Of a DNA stretch of 64,000 nt, positions 1 to 11,119 are shown in pieces. The notes beneath the pieces are model-generated. The model had not been told where the DNA came from. It saw nothing but the letters and a program-made list of their open reading frames with translations, and ran no database searches. The position numbers and the translations under genes were made by a program. How positions within the stretch are numbered: position 1 is the first letter of the stretch; each line of letters starts with the position of its first letter. Origin of the DNA: Gnetum montanum (Eukaryota; Streptophyta; Gnetopsida; Gnetales; Gnetaceae); contig MNCI01030846.1 of the NCBI GenBank assembly GCA_015680685.1, positions 276,779 to 340,778 of the forward strand. Direction: 5' to 3'.

Positions 1-1165
1 GTTTAATGAAAAATTCATTTGAAATCCAATTTGAGTGATTCCACCTATGTTGGAAATCTAAAGCCAAAACCCACCTAGCTATAAAAAAAATTAGCCAAAA
101 TCCTTGCCGTTTTATTAGAAAAAATCAAGAATTTATATGAGATTTTGAGAAAATGGCATAAAAAACCTAACTACATGACCTTACAAAAATAGCCATAAAT
201 TTGTCATTATTAACCCTAAATGAGTGAAAAAATAGCTATTTGAAAGCTTAAACATAGGAAATGAACCCATAATATCAAATTTTTAAAATATAAGCCAATT
301 TATTAAGAAAAAAAATACACAACATTACCTGCCTTTTTCATGCAAAAATCACAAAAAAGCTAAAAATTGATAAAACACAGCTTAACATAGCCATGAAAAA
401 ATAGTCAAAACATTTGAAATAATTGATATCAATTTAAAAAAACACCAAATAATGGGGTATAATTTTCTTATAATTGAATTTTGACAAAAATTAAAGCCTA
501 GATCTGAAAAAATGCCTTACCCCCAAATCTTGGGAAAAAAAAGCATGAAAACAACAAGCCTAATTTTAAAAATCAAATCTACTAAGGCAAAAATAGTGAA
601 ATGAACATAGTAGAAATAGCCAAAATAAGAGGTGGGATTTCATTAGAATTTCATTTTACCCCCTTTATCAGTGTAGATTTGAAGAAAATGGCCCCACACA
701 TGACAAGAAAAAAAAAAAGAAAATTGACTAGAAATGAAAGAAAAAATGGGTAGAGCTGCCTACCTCGAAGTAGCAACAGATGAGGCCTAGATGGAGATAA
801 CCCTAGGTAGCCCTAATAAGTCTCATGCATGCTCATCTATTTTTTTGAATTCTTGGATTCTAGATCTTTCCCACACTCTACTTGGACATCATGGCAAGCT
901 CAACATTGGCAACGGTTGGAAACTAAGAAGAATAGAGATTCAACACTCACTATAGGGAAGAATGGATGTTTCTACACTAAAGATGGATGCTCTCTATTGA
1001 AAAAATCTTCTTTGAAGCTCTTAACCAAAGCAATGTTTATGAATAATGATAATTGTGGTTGAAACTTGTGTGATTTCACAATAAAAACCACATCAAAACC
1101 TAAAATGGCTACCTCTAAACCCCAGTTGCCAATTTAGTGCACCATAACTCCAAGTGCACTATAGA
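1..1165. other. Unassigned AT-rich sequence
   Basis: I see no gene here. The stretch is very AT-rich, with many A-runs, and all frames are closed at short intervals. A 77-codon frame near 829 has no recognisable motif. It could be the remainder of the A1 LTR or the 3' non-coding part of another retroelement, but nothing in it matches the other LTRs in the window by eye. Confidence 0.4.
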
Positions 1166-1167
1166 TT

Positions 1168-1187
1168 AAAGAGAGGGGAGGGGTTTG
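1168..1187 (+). promoter_or_regulatory. Possible polypurine tract followed by TG
   Basis: A 16-base purine run (AAAGAGAGGGGAGGGG) is followed after two T by TG, the order expected at a plus-strand primer and LTR start. No partner LTR end can be delimited, so this is only a candidate. Confidence 0.22.
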
Positions 1188-1224
1188 TAAAGAGCCTCTT
1201 CCATGCTGAAATTGGTCGGAGTTA

Positions 1225-1707
1225 AGCCAAAAATTCAAAATTTTAAATTTTTTGGTTTAAAATTTTTTTAGAGCTTAAATTTTTTTTTTTAGAATTTAAA
1301 ATTTTTTTTGGAGCTTAAAATTTTTTTAGAGCTTAAAATTGTTTCAGAGCTTAAAATTGTTTTTGGAGCTTAAATTTTTCTTTAGAGCTTAAAATTTTTT
1401 TTAGAGGTTAAAAAATTTTTTTAGAGCTTAAAAAATTTTTTTAGAGCTTAAAATGTTTTTAGAGCTTAAAATTTTTTTAGAGCTTAAATTTTTTTTAGCT
1501 TAAAATTGTTTTAGCGCTTAGAATGTTTTTTAGACCTTAAAAATGTTTTTAGAGCTTAAAATTTTTTTTGGAGCTGAAAATTTTTTTTAGAGCTTAAAAT
1601 TTATTTTGAAGCCTAAAATTTTTTTTTGGAGCTTAAACTTTTTTTAGAGCTTAAAATTTTTTTTTGAAGAGCTTAAAAGCTTTTTTTAGAGCTTAAAATG
1701 TTTTTAG
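1225..1707. repeat. AT-rich minisatellite, about 18-22 bp period
   Basis: More than twenty imperfect units of the form TTTTTTTAGAGCTTAAAA lie head to tail. Units vary mainly in T-run length, as expected from slippage, with single-base changes in the GAGCTT core. The array ends about 15 bases before recognisable Tat pol sequence begins, so it abuts the truncation point of T1. Confidence 0.85.
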
Positions 1708-1720
1708 TCTTACGGATAAG

Positions 1721-2200
1721 TTATAACCCATGTAACACTTGCTTAAGAAAGGGGTTTGCTATGAGTGGATGGGAAAATGCTAAGAAGCCTTTGAAAACCT
1801 TAAGTAAGAGTTGGCACTACTATTGACAGTCTATTCTCCATAAGAAGGTAAATCATTCTACATCTACCTTACCATCTCTAACACATCCATCACTTCTCTA
1901 CTCTATTAAAAACATGATGATGGAGTAGAAATGCCTATATACTACCTTAGCCATGCATTAGTTGCCCACAAGACCCAATACATTGAAGTGGAGAAGTATT
2001 GTCTAGCACTAGTCTTCTTATTGAAGACATGGAGACACTACCTCTTTAGAAGCCAAGTCAACATCATTTGCAAGGATAACATGCTTAGAGTCATAACAAC
2101 CAACATGTACAAAAGTAGTTTTATAGCTTGATGGAAAACCCTAACTGTGGAGTTTGACCTTCATTACATCTCTCAATCCTTAACAAAAGGTCAAGCTATA
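1721..2200 (+). pseudogene. T1 pol fragment: RT thumb and RNase H
   Basis: Translated segments match the corresponding parts of T2 and T3: an LLKKG thumb motif near 1745 and the RNase H block IYYLSHAL, followed by a histidine/tyrosine-rich HYLFRSQVNII stretch at 1931-2130. Several frame changes occur between 1750 and 1930. The RT catalytic region is absent, so no activity is possible. The family role is reverse transcription and removal of the RNA template in the virus-like particle. Confidence 0.75.
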
Positions 2201-2800
2201 GCCATACAACTTATATTTTTAATTGTTGATGACCAAACAACCATAGATCTTGAATTCCCTGATGAGCACATTAACATTGTTAGCCAAGTGCTCAAGGATT
2301 ATGAGGTGGTCATGTACTTTGATAGAGCTTCAACTACCAATAGGGCCAATGTTGCTACCATCATGACATTTCCATCTAGTGAAATTTTATCCTTCACCTA
2401 TTTCTTTGAGTTTCCATGTGCCAACAATATAGTAGAGGATGAAGGTTTAATCATAGGGATGATGGTAGCTTGTGACCTAGGAATTAGATGCTTAATGATC
2501 AAGGGAGATTCATAACTTGTGTTAACTAGGTAACTGAGGTCTATATATGTAATGCCAAACACTTACAACCTTATTGTGACTAGAAAAGTAATTGTTACAA
2601 TGATTTGTAGACATTGAAATCCAACACATACCTCGAAACAAGAACATCATAGCAAACACCATTACAACATTAGTCCTCAGTGTGACACCAAATGTGTTTA
2701 GTAAGTTGTCCATCTTACTATGAACTATGTTATTCCCACCACATAAAACACTAAGGATACCTTTGTGGCTATCGTTTATATTTCTCCTTCCAAGGAATGG
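2201..2800 (+). pseudogene. T1 second (archaeal-type) RNase H domain
   Basis: The segment contains the first-strand motif FDRASTTN, equivalent to FDGAS in intact relatives, and a degraded TNNxAEYE motif read here as ANNIVEDE. It then has LxIKGDS near 2500, the DS active-site position. The conserved third-Asp segment (ADALATL in T2) is not readable because of later indels. T2 and T3 have the same domain after their first RNase H. Tat elements are known for this dual RNase H. Stops and frame changes make it non-functional. Confidence 0.7.
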
Positions 2801-2889
2801 TGTGATGACATCAGACTCCACCTTATGCATGGTGAATCCTCACAAGGACTAACTACTACTCAAAAGGATTTCATACATAAAAAATTGAA

Positions 2890-3960
2890 GAAATATGTCA
2901 TCATAGGTAATAACACATTATGTCAATGATCCTATGATGACATATTACTAAAGTGCTTAGGTAAAATTAAAGCTAGAATAGTCCTAGAGTGGGTTCACAA
3001 GGGTGTTTGTGGAGGACATATAGGACCTAGAGCCATGGCTGCTAAGATTAGATGGTTAGGCTACTACTAGCCCCATATGGAAATTGACTGTATGTAGAAG
3101 GTTAGGTGATGTGATAGGTGTCAATAACATATTAAACTTATACACATATCACCGATTGAGTTACACATTACTTAGATCACTTGGTCATTTCAACAATGGG
3201 GGTTGGATATCATTGGACATATAACACCTAAGTCTTCCACAAGACATAGATTCATCATCATCATAACTAAATAATTTACTAAGTAGGTTGAAGTTATTTC
3301 CATAAGGAAGAACACATCTAACCAAGTTTTCAAGTTTTTCCTAGATAACATTGTAGCCTATTTTGGCATACCCATGACCATAGTTATAAACAGTGGACCA
3401 TAGTTTAGTAGTCACAAAATGAAATATTTTTGTCACAACCTAGGCATTAAGCATTCTTTTTCATTGACATATTATCCTCAAGCCAATGGACAAGCATAAG
3501 CATGCAATAAGATCATCACCAACTTGCTCAAGTAGATTCTCAATAATAACAAGTGCAAATTGCATGAGCAACTCATCCATGCACTATGGACCTATAGAAT
3601 GACCTGTCGTACAATAACTAGTGTAACTCTTTATAGCTTGGTTTATGGTTGTGAGGCTATTTTAACTCTTGAATTACAAGTGTCGTCACCTCAAGTAGCC
3701 TTGACTAACTTCATCAATGATGAGTAGAATAAGGATTTGTGGATAGTGGCCTTAGACTCAGTGGAGGAGCAATGTATGCAAGTTTTTGCTAACATCGAAT
3801 ACTATTAAGAGAGATAGAAAAAATAGCACTTCCATAACTTGACCATGAAAAAGATCAAAGAAGGTGACCTATTTCTCAAAGCCATCCATGAACATGTGAA
3901 TAAATTTTCAGCTAACTGGGAAGGATCCTTCTTTGTTACTAGGGCCTATGGATGGGAATG
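2890..3960 (+). pseudogene. T1 integrase remnant
   Basis: The zinc-binding H2C2 region is readable: VHKGVCGGH near 2990-3020, then CDRCQ near 3105-3120. It is followed by the core start WGLDIIG near 3195, the GIPMTIV strand near 3370, and the YYPQANGQA segment near 3470. The second catalytic Asp is replaced (INSGP instead of DNGP) and the catalytic Glu position is a stop. A tail segment with KEGDLFLKA and ANWEG is shared with T2. It lies immediately upstream of the short-repeat block. Confidence 0.75.
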
Positions 3961-4039
3961 AGTTGGTCAATAAGGTTAATCACCCCCTATATAAAGTCAT
4001 ATTACATGTAGCCAATGATCATCAACAAGTGAGCCTACT

Positions 4040-4275
4040 TTACTATGTCCTAACAAGGCCTAAAACTAGTAATATAACCTACTGAGGCCTTAAATCAGCA
4101 TCATGGTATCCTACAATCATGTATTGGCACCATGGCTTGCCAGGGCCTAAAATTGACAACAGGGCCTATTGAGGCCTTAAATTGGCACCATGGTCCACTT
4201 TGACCTTAAACTAACACCACAGCCTATCAAGGCCCTAAATTGGTACCATGGGCTAACATGTCCTTAAACTAATAA
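4040..4275 (+). repeat. T1 short-repeat block downstream of integrase
   Basis: About six imperfect units of 35-45 bp, with the core 'gggCCTTAAAtTggCA', follow the end of pol. The same family of units occurs in T2, T3 and T4, always non-coding and always in the same orientation relative to the element. Confidence 0.7.
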
Positions 4276-5120
4276 TATTGATGACTTGGGTAGCTTGGTT
4301 TTATTCTTTATGTGGCCTATGTATGCATTGTAATGTTATAAAATGCTTTGTTTTCAATCCTCTTGGAGTTTTCTTTTTAGGATGAAGCCTAAAACCATCG
4401 TAAGGATGCAACTCATTATGGTAGCAAGTCACCACGTGACCTTGATGTGTAAGATTTAGTAAGTTTGTCCTATTGTGACAAGAGTGCTTGTATGCTTTGC
4501 CCTCCCTCTAGCACCATTGCATGAGTCCAACCCTGTAACCTCATCATGAACTTCCATACCTTGAGTAGTAATGTTGACCAATATTTTACATTCATACATT
4601 ATAACCTCATGATGCCTCTTCATCATGCTCAACTCTCTAGTCCACTTGAATGTAATGCAATTCTCTAGTCCATGGAGTGTAACACATCTTGTTTGAAGAG
4701 AAAGCCACCAAGTTCATTGGGTGTAATACAACTCACTCATTGGGAAAACTATATCAAGCCAGCCCTAGTAATAAGACCCACTAAAGGTCTCATCCCATAT
4801 AAAAAAACAAGGGGAAGTAAATTTCCCAAGGGTCAAATGGCTAAATGAAGTCTAAAAACTCAATAGCCAAAGTAATCTTGGAGTGAAGTGATTGGGTTTT
4901 CAAACATATTTGTCGAGTGACCAACATTTCAAAACATGTCAATACCACACTGTAGCCATGATGTTAATATTTAGAATATATTTTTAGCCTTCAAAACCAT
5001 TTTCCTATGACCTTATTGACATCTCATCATCATATTCCTATCCCATCATTACAAGCTCTCTTTAGCATGATTTGATAAAATTGGATCAAGTGAAGAGAAG
5101 TAGCATCAATGATGGACCTA
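4276..5120 (+). other. T1 3' non-coding region
   Basis: I see no reading frame of note. The stretch corresponds in position to 40.0-41.05 kb of T2 and shares with it short blocks such as 'tgtttgtaggatgaagtcc' and 'cacatcaccttgatgtg', so it is the normal 3' untranslated part of the element. Confidence 0.55.
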
Positions 5121-5203
5121 TAGTGGTGTTTTTTTGTTCTTTGTTAATGTCTCTCATGTCAATCCTTTAGACATTAACAAAGAAGAACCATTGAAACACC
5201 ATG
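5121..5203 (+). promoter_or_regulatory. T1 polypurine tract within an inverted repeat at the 3' LTR junction
   Basis: The arms are GTGGTGTTT plus CTTTGTTAATGTCT on the left and AGACATTAACAAAGAAG plus AAACACC on the right. The purine tract (AACAAAGAAGAACCA) sits in the right arm just before the LTR start TGAAACACC at 5192. Family knowledge: the polypurine tract primes plus-strand DNA synthesis. Confidence 0.75.
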
Positions 5204-6662
5204 AAAATTTACATGTTGTAACTATTTTTCATCATGTAGCCTTCACCCCATGAAACCCAATGTAAAACTTCATTGTAAATGTGAAGATTGCAATCCATAA
5301 GAGGAAATCTCACATATTTCATACTTTTGGGGCTAAAAATGCCTCATAAGTGGTTAAAACCTTATTCCCCAACTGAAAAAGGTCACATAGTATCTATATT
5401 TGGGCTTGGTGGAGGTGGGGTGGGGGGTTGGTTCAAATATGCCTTTTGGGATGCAAAAATAATAATTTAATATGTTTTATGGGGTTATACACTTTTCTAC
5501 GTTGGAAGCAGCTACACGGAGTAAATCTCACCTACCCCCATCATGGAGAAATGGGAGTTTCCCCCAAAGCATGGAAACATTTTTTGCCAATGTGGAGACT
5601 ACATTCACAGCATGGAAAAATTTCCCCCTTAGCATGGAAGTTTCCCCCCAATGTGGCAATGGCATGCTCTTAGCATGGAACCTACATGAGAAAGATTTTT
5701 GCAACCTAATGACCTCAAAGTTGACAAATCACACTAGTAAGGATGGCAGAAGGCTCGACATGGAAGATCTACCTCTAGCATAGAAGTTGTTCTCCTATTA
5801 CTATTTATAGTAAATGAAATGGCCATGGGGGAATGACACTTACTATATATGGTAGCCTCCCAAATTTGGACACCAATATCACCTGTAGGAGGCACAAATT
5901 TGTAGCAATTTGCAACCAATTTATTAGCCAATTTTTAGTAAAAATCATGGCCCAAAACCTATAAAACCAACACTGCAACATCCTTTTGAGGTTCCACACT
6001 TTGGAATTTTCAAGAACATAGCATTTTTGGCTTTCAAAAGCTCTCACAACCTTGAAAAAATGTAGCTTCTTGGAGCCTCCTAGCATGGAACCCTTGCAAA
6101 CCTATTATCCCCTTTGCAACCCCCCTCAAGACTTGTAAACTTTTGGTGTTAATGCTACATTTCTAGAAATCCCAACCTCAAGTGTGGAGTAATCTAGTAG
6201 TTAAATTTCTTACTTTTCTAATCTCCAATAGTAACTCAAATTGCAAATCTATAGTTTTCCAGTAGAGGAGGTTTGAAAGCATTAGAAGTGGCTTAGTACC
6301 TAGATTGTGGGGCAAGTCACATCAGCTTCAATGAGCTTTGGACTTCTACCCTAGTGAACCCTCCTTTATTTTCTTATGGGCATTTATTGTACATATTTTG
6401 AAACTCATTATTTATTATTTTAGTAAAGTTTTAAAGTTTCATTTTGTGTGCAATCTACATTTTCTTTCAATTTTATAGATCTATAATTATTGCACTATAT
6501 TTTATCAACTTCTTGTTTTGCATTTTATAAGTCCCTAAGTGATTTGCTAGAACATCTAGGACACCTCAAATCCTATTTTGTTAGAGGCCTTGGTAATTTG
6601 GGGTTCAAGTTTCTACGTTAGATCTATTATTTTTTCAATGATTGATTTTTCTAGTTGCAACA
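5192..6662 (+). repeat. T1 3' LTR
   Basis: The LTR begins TGAAACACC directly after the polypurine tract and ends GTTGCAACA. The end resembles the T2 and S1 LTR ends in having a T-rich stretch just before the terminal CA. A TATAAAA box lies at 5960-5966, about halfway along. The last 150 bases align loosely with U5 of S1 ('aagtcc...cacctc'). Length is 1471 bp. Small frames inside, including a glycine-rich one near 5400, are not conserved in other LTRs. Confidence 0.7.
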
Positions 6663-6667
6663 GTTGG

Positions 6668-6712
6668 ATGTAGGGACTACACATTGCTTATCATTGGCGC
6701 CATGGCCAAGGA
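6668..6712 (+). promoter_or_regulatory. A1 5' LTR end and primer binding site (tRNA-Asp type)
   Basis: The LTR end TTATCA stops at 6693. After one T, TGGCGCCATGGCCAAGGA (6695-6712) matches the complement of the 3' end of plant tRNA-Asp at 14 of 18 positions. The mismatches are 6702, 6704, 6708 and 6709. This is the primer used by Athila-type elements (family knowledge). T1 sits only 30 bases upstream, so the rest of the LTR is displaced or lost. Confidence 0.65.
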
Positions 6713-7138
6713 CCTTAGTTAGCTATGCATGCTACCTAGGAGTTAGTGAAATTATATAATAACATTATAACAAACTTGAAAGTTAACATCATTAAGAAAA
6801 TTAATAATAATAACAAAAGCACATTATTCTCCTTTCAATCTAATATGCCTTCTCCTCACAAGGGAGATTCTCTATCGATGTACAAAGGCAGATCCAATCA
6901 ACAAAGGCATGAAGGGTCAAAACCACCAATGTCCCAATAATGCAGAGTGGTTTATACTCATCTCGATTAGAATGTGCCAAACTCCATCTTTATCCTACAT
7001 CAAGATGAACAACCATGGTGGAGGAACATGAAGGGTAACATTGTGTTGCTACCTGATCAGTTAGTTCCTACAATGCTACTCCAAACTCTCATGAAATTGG
7101 ACATCTAGGAGCTTAATGCTAAATATGTTGTGTAGGGA

Positions 7139-7648
7139 AATGACTATTGGGATTATCATACCATTGAGGCATAATGAAAGAAAGATCAATAATAGGAGAT
7201 GTGTTAGGATGCATTAAAGGGGAAATAGTTCACAAACCCCTTGTTCCTACTACGCTAGAAGGACGGTGAGGATTCCTTCTTTAGGAGTTCTCAAAACACT
7301 GACTCTCCTCCCTTCTTCTTTGATGAAGAACACCCTAACCAAAATTTATAGTCCACTATAAACAATCTTGGTGTTGGAAAGAACAGGTTCCANCAATGAC
7401 TATTGGGATTATCATCCCATTGAGGCATAATGAAATAAAGATCAATAATAGGAGATGTGTTAGGATGTATTAAAGGGGAAATAGTTCACAAACCCCTTGT
7501 TCCTACTACGCTAGAAGGACGATGAGGATTCCTTCTCTAGGAGTTCTCAAAACACTGACTCTCCTCCCTTCTTCTTTGATGAAGAACACCCTAACCAAAA
7601 TTTATAGTCCACTATAAACAATCTTGGTGTTGGAAAGAACAGGTTCCA
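7139..7648. repeat. 254-bp direct duplication around a single N
   Basis: Copies 7139-7392 and 7395-7648 are offset by exactly 256 bases and differ at about five positions. The only N nearby, at 7393, separates them. The left copy ends and the right copy begins at the N, which is what two unmerged, overlapping contig ends would give. Confidence 0.85.
7393..7393. other. Ambiguous base, likely assembly join
   Basis: A single N sits exactly at the boundary of the 254-bp duplication. The true genome probably has one copy here, which would shorten A1 gag by about 256 bases. Confidence 0.7.
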
Positions 7649-9171
7649 TGACCATGGGAGCTCCAAAGGAAGTCAAGGTGGGAGTCAAGATAAGCACCAT
7701 GATAGAGATAGATATGGTAAGTGTGACTACGAATAAAGTAGAAGGAGTAGCAGGGACCATGCTAGTGCTAGATCTTCCCCCTCTTCACCTTCAACATCCT
7801 TATCTTCTTCCTTCTCTAGCTCCAACTAAAGCTGTAAAGGATGAGATCATGATAGAGGTAACTGGCAAGATAGAGATGATCATAGGGCCTACCAGAATAG
7901 TAGATACCAAGGGTATGGGTAATCAATGAAGGCCCACCATCACAAAAAAGGGGACAACATAGGACAGTATAGGCATCATGGCCATCACTAAGCCTATGAT
8001 TATGATAAGCCTTTACTTGCAACAAGAAACATGCTAAACATTACAAAGGTTGTGAGGATTCTGAAAAGGCATGTGAAAGATAGCAAAACCAAACTATTGG
8101 ATATGAATAATATCCTCAAGTTCAAAGGGGAATACAACTCAAATCCACAAAATCAAACTACTTATGCCTTGCAAAATGTTTAAAATGAATGGCAAAAACT
8201 AAGGCTATTTCCAAGGATTCTCATTAAGAAGGCTGAAAGCTAATACTACTTCTTAGATTTGGAATCATTTAGATGATGAAAGACAATGCTTGAACTCTTC
8301 AATTACAAATATAAAATGTACTCCTAAGTGTCTAATCTAAGGAAGAATATCCAAGGGTGAAGACAAAGAACATATACATCCTTGGATGTGGACCTAGGTT
8401 GATATTACTCTCTATTACATAGGTGCCCAGGCCATGTTTTTTCTCAAAAGGACCAGCTCCACCATATCATGATGGGCCCCAAACATAAACAAGAAAAAAT
8501 CTTGAGGTCTATGCCTAAGGAAGAATTTGAGAACTAAGGGCCCATCAGATCTAAAGGCTAATTGAGTAGGTGGCCAAAGAGGAAGGTGTATTGAGAAAAA
8601 TAAAAAGTGCAAAGGAGTACAACCAGGACCCTTCCATACAAAAAAGGAAAGTCCAATTTTGTGATAATGAGAAGGCAACACTTGATGAAATGGTGCAACA
8701 TAAAACCTTATCGATCTAAAAATATATTGCTAAAATATTAGTCAAGGTAGAAAAAATGTGGGATTCTTTGGAAAAAATTCCAAATAGCTCTTAGAATTGT
8801 AGAAGAGTCTAAGAAGCAGGGTAGTGATCATGATCGAAGGAAAATGAAAGAAGTTGAATGTGCCCATTAAAAGGATAAGGGTAAAGGAATTACCATTGAA
8901 GAGGTCGCAAAGTCTAAAAGAGATGATGCTAGTGGATGTGAAATCTACCACTATGAGCATCCTAAGAGATGTTGCCCAATAATGTCATACTTATAGAAGT
9001 TTGGGGTATACATGATAAATCCTAGATTGGCAAGAAGCTAAGCACCTAGGAGGTTGTCTTATCCTCAAGGCAACTACAGGCAATTCCATCAACAATAAGT
9101 CTACTATTTAAGTGGAACTCCACCCCAACCTCATGAGCAGTACTAGCAAAGGCAACACCCACAGTTGTGGG

Positions 9172-10550
9172 TGAAACACCATCAAATCTAGACTATGGTG
9201 TCCTAGTTGCAAATTTTGGCAAAGTATGGGAACTACACTCAATCCCTCTGTAGAGTGTAGAGAGCATAATCTCCTAGAGTGTAGTCAGAAGAAGGCTAGT
9301 TTTGCTAAGTCCTAGGGCTATACTTGCCCCCAAGATAGAGCGTACTCACCTTTCACAAGAGCGTAGTTAGCAAGGACAATCTCTAATGATCTCCACAACA
9401 CAATAACAATGCTTAGCTTAGCTCTAGAATGCAGTCAACTCATCTTCGACAAGCGTAGTTAGCAAAATACTTTTTTTTTGTATTCCCTTTTGCACCAAAA
9501 TTGTAACTACACTTGATCCCATGTGAGAGCATGAAGAGCATGGTCTCTAAGTTTCATTTTTTAGGTACCTTTTGGTCCTCTTGGAACACATAGATGTGGT
9601 CAGCAACATAGTCATAGTCCCATAGAGTCTTGTAGAGTCCAATAGAACACAATAGAGTGCAACACCATCTACACCATAAGCCCCATCAACATACCACATG
9701 AATAGTAACTACGCTGAGCATAGTCCCATCCATCCAATCCACCATGTGGTAGCCATCCTGCATTCCCCACTAATCCTAAACCTATAAATACCCACATCTT
9801 CAACGTCTATGAAAGAAGATGAAGAAGAAGAAAAAAAGAGGAAGAAAAAATTCAACGAGCAGTTGGTAAATTTGGTGAATCAAGGGCACATTGGTGAACC
9901 AGTGAACATGCGAAGTTGCAGACCACCATAGACCCACACAATGTAGTAGAACACCACATCTAGCAATACACTACATCCAATAGTACACTATGGTAGTCAA
10001 CTTGGCATACGTAGATGCCTTGATAGAACACTAGTCTTCGTGGTCAGATAGCCCAGGTACTGTGACCACACTATCAACTTGTACCTACTATACATCATGT
10101 ACGTTCTAACCTCCTTTTTGGTGTTAACTATTCTCAACCCTATTTGGGGTGGTACTCCACTTTATTTTCTTTGTTCCTTTGCATTCTCTGCACTTCATTT
10201 GTATTTTTTGCTGTTTTACTACATAAACATGCTTGAAACTACACTCAGGTGGCAATCCTTATGCATGAACATCATCTGCCTTGCTGAAACCTTTGACTAC
10301 ACTTTTTTCCTCACATGCTTATAACTACACTCAACCCTAATGACACCACAAACACTACAAACATTTCCTACACCCTTTGAACCCTCTTGCATTAGCATTG
10401 CAACTAACCATATTGCACCCCCATTGGTTAGAACAGTATGATCCACAGGTGCCCTGTATCCACCTCCAACAAGCCCTTGCATAAATTCGAGATTAGGCTA
10501 TGCACCTATGGACCTTAGTGTTCCAACCAACAAATTTTTTGGTTGTTATA
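9172..10550 (+). repeat. T2 5' LTR
   Basis: It starts TGAAACACCATC with no polypurine tract before it, as expected for a 5' LTR, and ends TTGTTATA, where the terminal CA has become TA. A TATAAATA box lies at 9783-9790. Downstream come a purine-rich stretch (9810-9860) and the U5 block 'cacaggtgccctgtatccacc'. Length is 1379 bp against 1372 bp for the 3' copy. A hydrophobic 81-codon frame near 10079 recurs in the other LTR only because the LTRs are duplicates. Confidence 0.8.
9783..9790 (+). promoter_or_regulatory. TATA box of T2 5' LTR
   Basis: TATAAATA within 'aacctataaatacccaca'. The equivalent site in the 3' LTR (41729-41736) reads TATAGATA, so only the 5' copy keeps the consensus. Confidence 0.6.
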
Positions 10551-10572
10551 GTTTCTAGTGCTAGAAGGAGGG
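10551..10572 (+). promoter_or_regulatory. T2 primer-site motif
   Basis: Directly after the LTR end lies GTT followed by TCTAGTGCTAGAAGGAGGG. T4 has the same motif (TTCTAGCGCTAGAAGGAGGG) at the same place. Position and conservation make it the likely primer binding site. It lacks the initial TGG expected of a site pairing with a CCA tail unless one or two bases have mutated, and I cannot assign a tRNA. Confidence 0.5.
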
Positions 10573-11100
10573 CATAACCACTTTTTTGAACTTTGTTGTG
10601 GTTGTCTCATGTGCCCTCTACATCACAATTGTTGGTTTCAGGCTAGCATAGACTATAATGCTGCTATGGAGCTACTACACATGTAGTAGTAGTTGGATCT
10701 TACACAAGCACAAGTGTTTTCTATTAACTTATCGATGTAGATTAGACCCTATAGTTGGTCCCTCCGGGACCCTGCGTAGCAACCCAAATCACACTCATTT
10801 CCACTATATGCTAAATTTCCATCAGTTTCAACTGGATCATAGTCATCTCTAGCGTAGCTAACGTAGTTTTCTCTCTAGTGTGGAGAGCATAGTGAATGGT
10901 GTTAGCTAGGATAGGGTCAATTTTAGCATAATCCATAGTGTTTCATAACTAGCAACCCCTACAATCCCCTCTTACAACTCGATCTACATCCATGAACCTA
11001 GATCAATCTTTGATGTCAGTCTTAAACATAACCAACATCTTGCCCATTCAATAGGAGACTAGGATTGATGACCTTTAGAGCCTCATAATGGTGGGATGAA
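10573..11100 (+). other. T2 leader between primer site and gag
   Basis: No conserved coding block is visible. Fragments such as 'gcgtagctaacgtag' resemble LTR vocabulary. The first gag-like block starts near 11130. Confidence 0.4.
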
Positions 11101-11119
11101 GATAATCCCTTAGGTTATG

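Larger units (their letters stand above)
1711..6662 (+). mobile_element. T1: truncated Tat-lineage Ty3/gypsy element, 3' half
   Basis: The order is RT thumb, RNase H, archaeal-type RNase H, integrase, short-repeat block, polypurine hairpin and 3' LTR. The 5' LTR, gag, protease and most of RT are missing; the left edge meets the minisatellite. The right edge is the LTR terminal CA at 6661-6662, followed by GTTGG as the presumed right target-site copy and then by the last bases of the A1 5' LTR. The duplicated RNase H is a known hallmark of the plant Tat lineage. The copy is old and carries many stops. Confidence 0.75.
6890..9171 (+). pseudogene. A1 gag, 5' part
   Basis: The frame is broken, but a Ser/Arg-rich and His/Asp-rich stretch is seen at 7660-8000. 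A retrotransposon gag core follows near 8180-8330 (EWQKLRLFPR, then a YY-LDLESF segment and LFNYKYKMYS), and a Lys-rich segment near 8830-8900. The 3' end turns Pro/Gln/Tyr-rich (PPQPHEQY near 9120) and stops where T2 is inserted, resuming at 42501. Gag forms the virus-like particle. Nonsense codons occur roughly every 20-60 codons. The duplication at 7139-7648 inflates this region. Confidence 0.6.

Noticed and set aside
829-1062. 77-codon frame near the left edge
   Set aside because: No motif, no homologue in the window, in AT-rich non-coding surroundings.
5288-5783. Overlapping small plus-strand frames, one glycine-rich
   Set aside because: They lie inside the T1 LTR, have no recognisable motif and do not recur in other LTRs.
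9772-9850. Host gene promoter suggested by a TATA box and purine-rich leader
   Set aside because: It is the U3-R boundary of the T2 LTR, repeated in the 3' LTR.
10079-10324. Hydrophobic frame of 81 codons, repeated at 42006-42242
   Set aside because: Both lie at the same place in the two T2 LTRs; similarity comes from LTR duplication and there is no sign of coding constraint.
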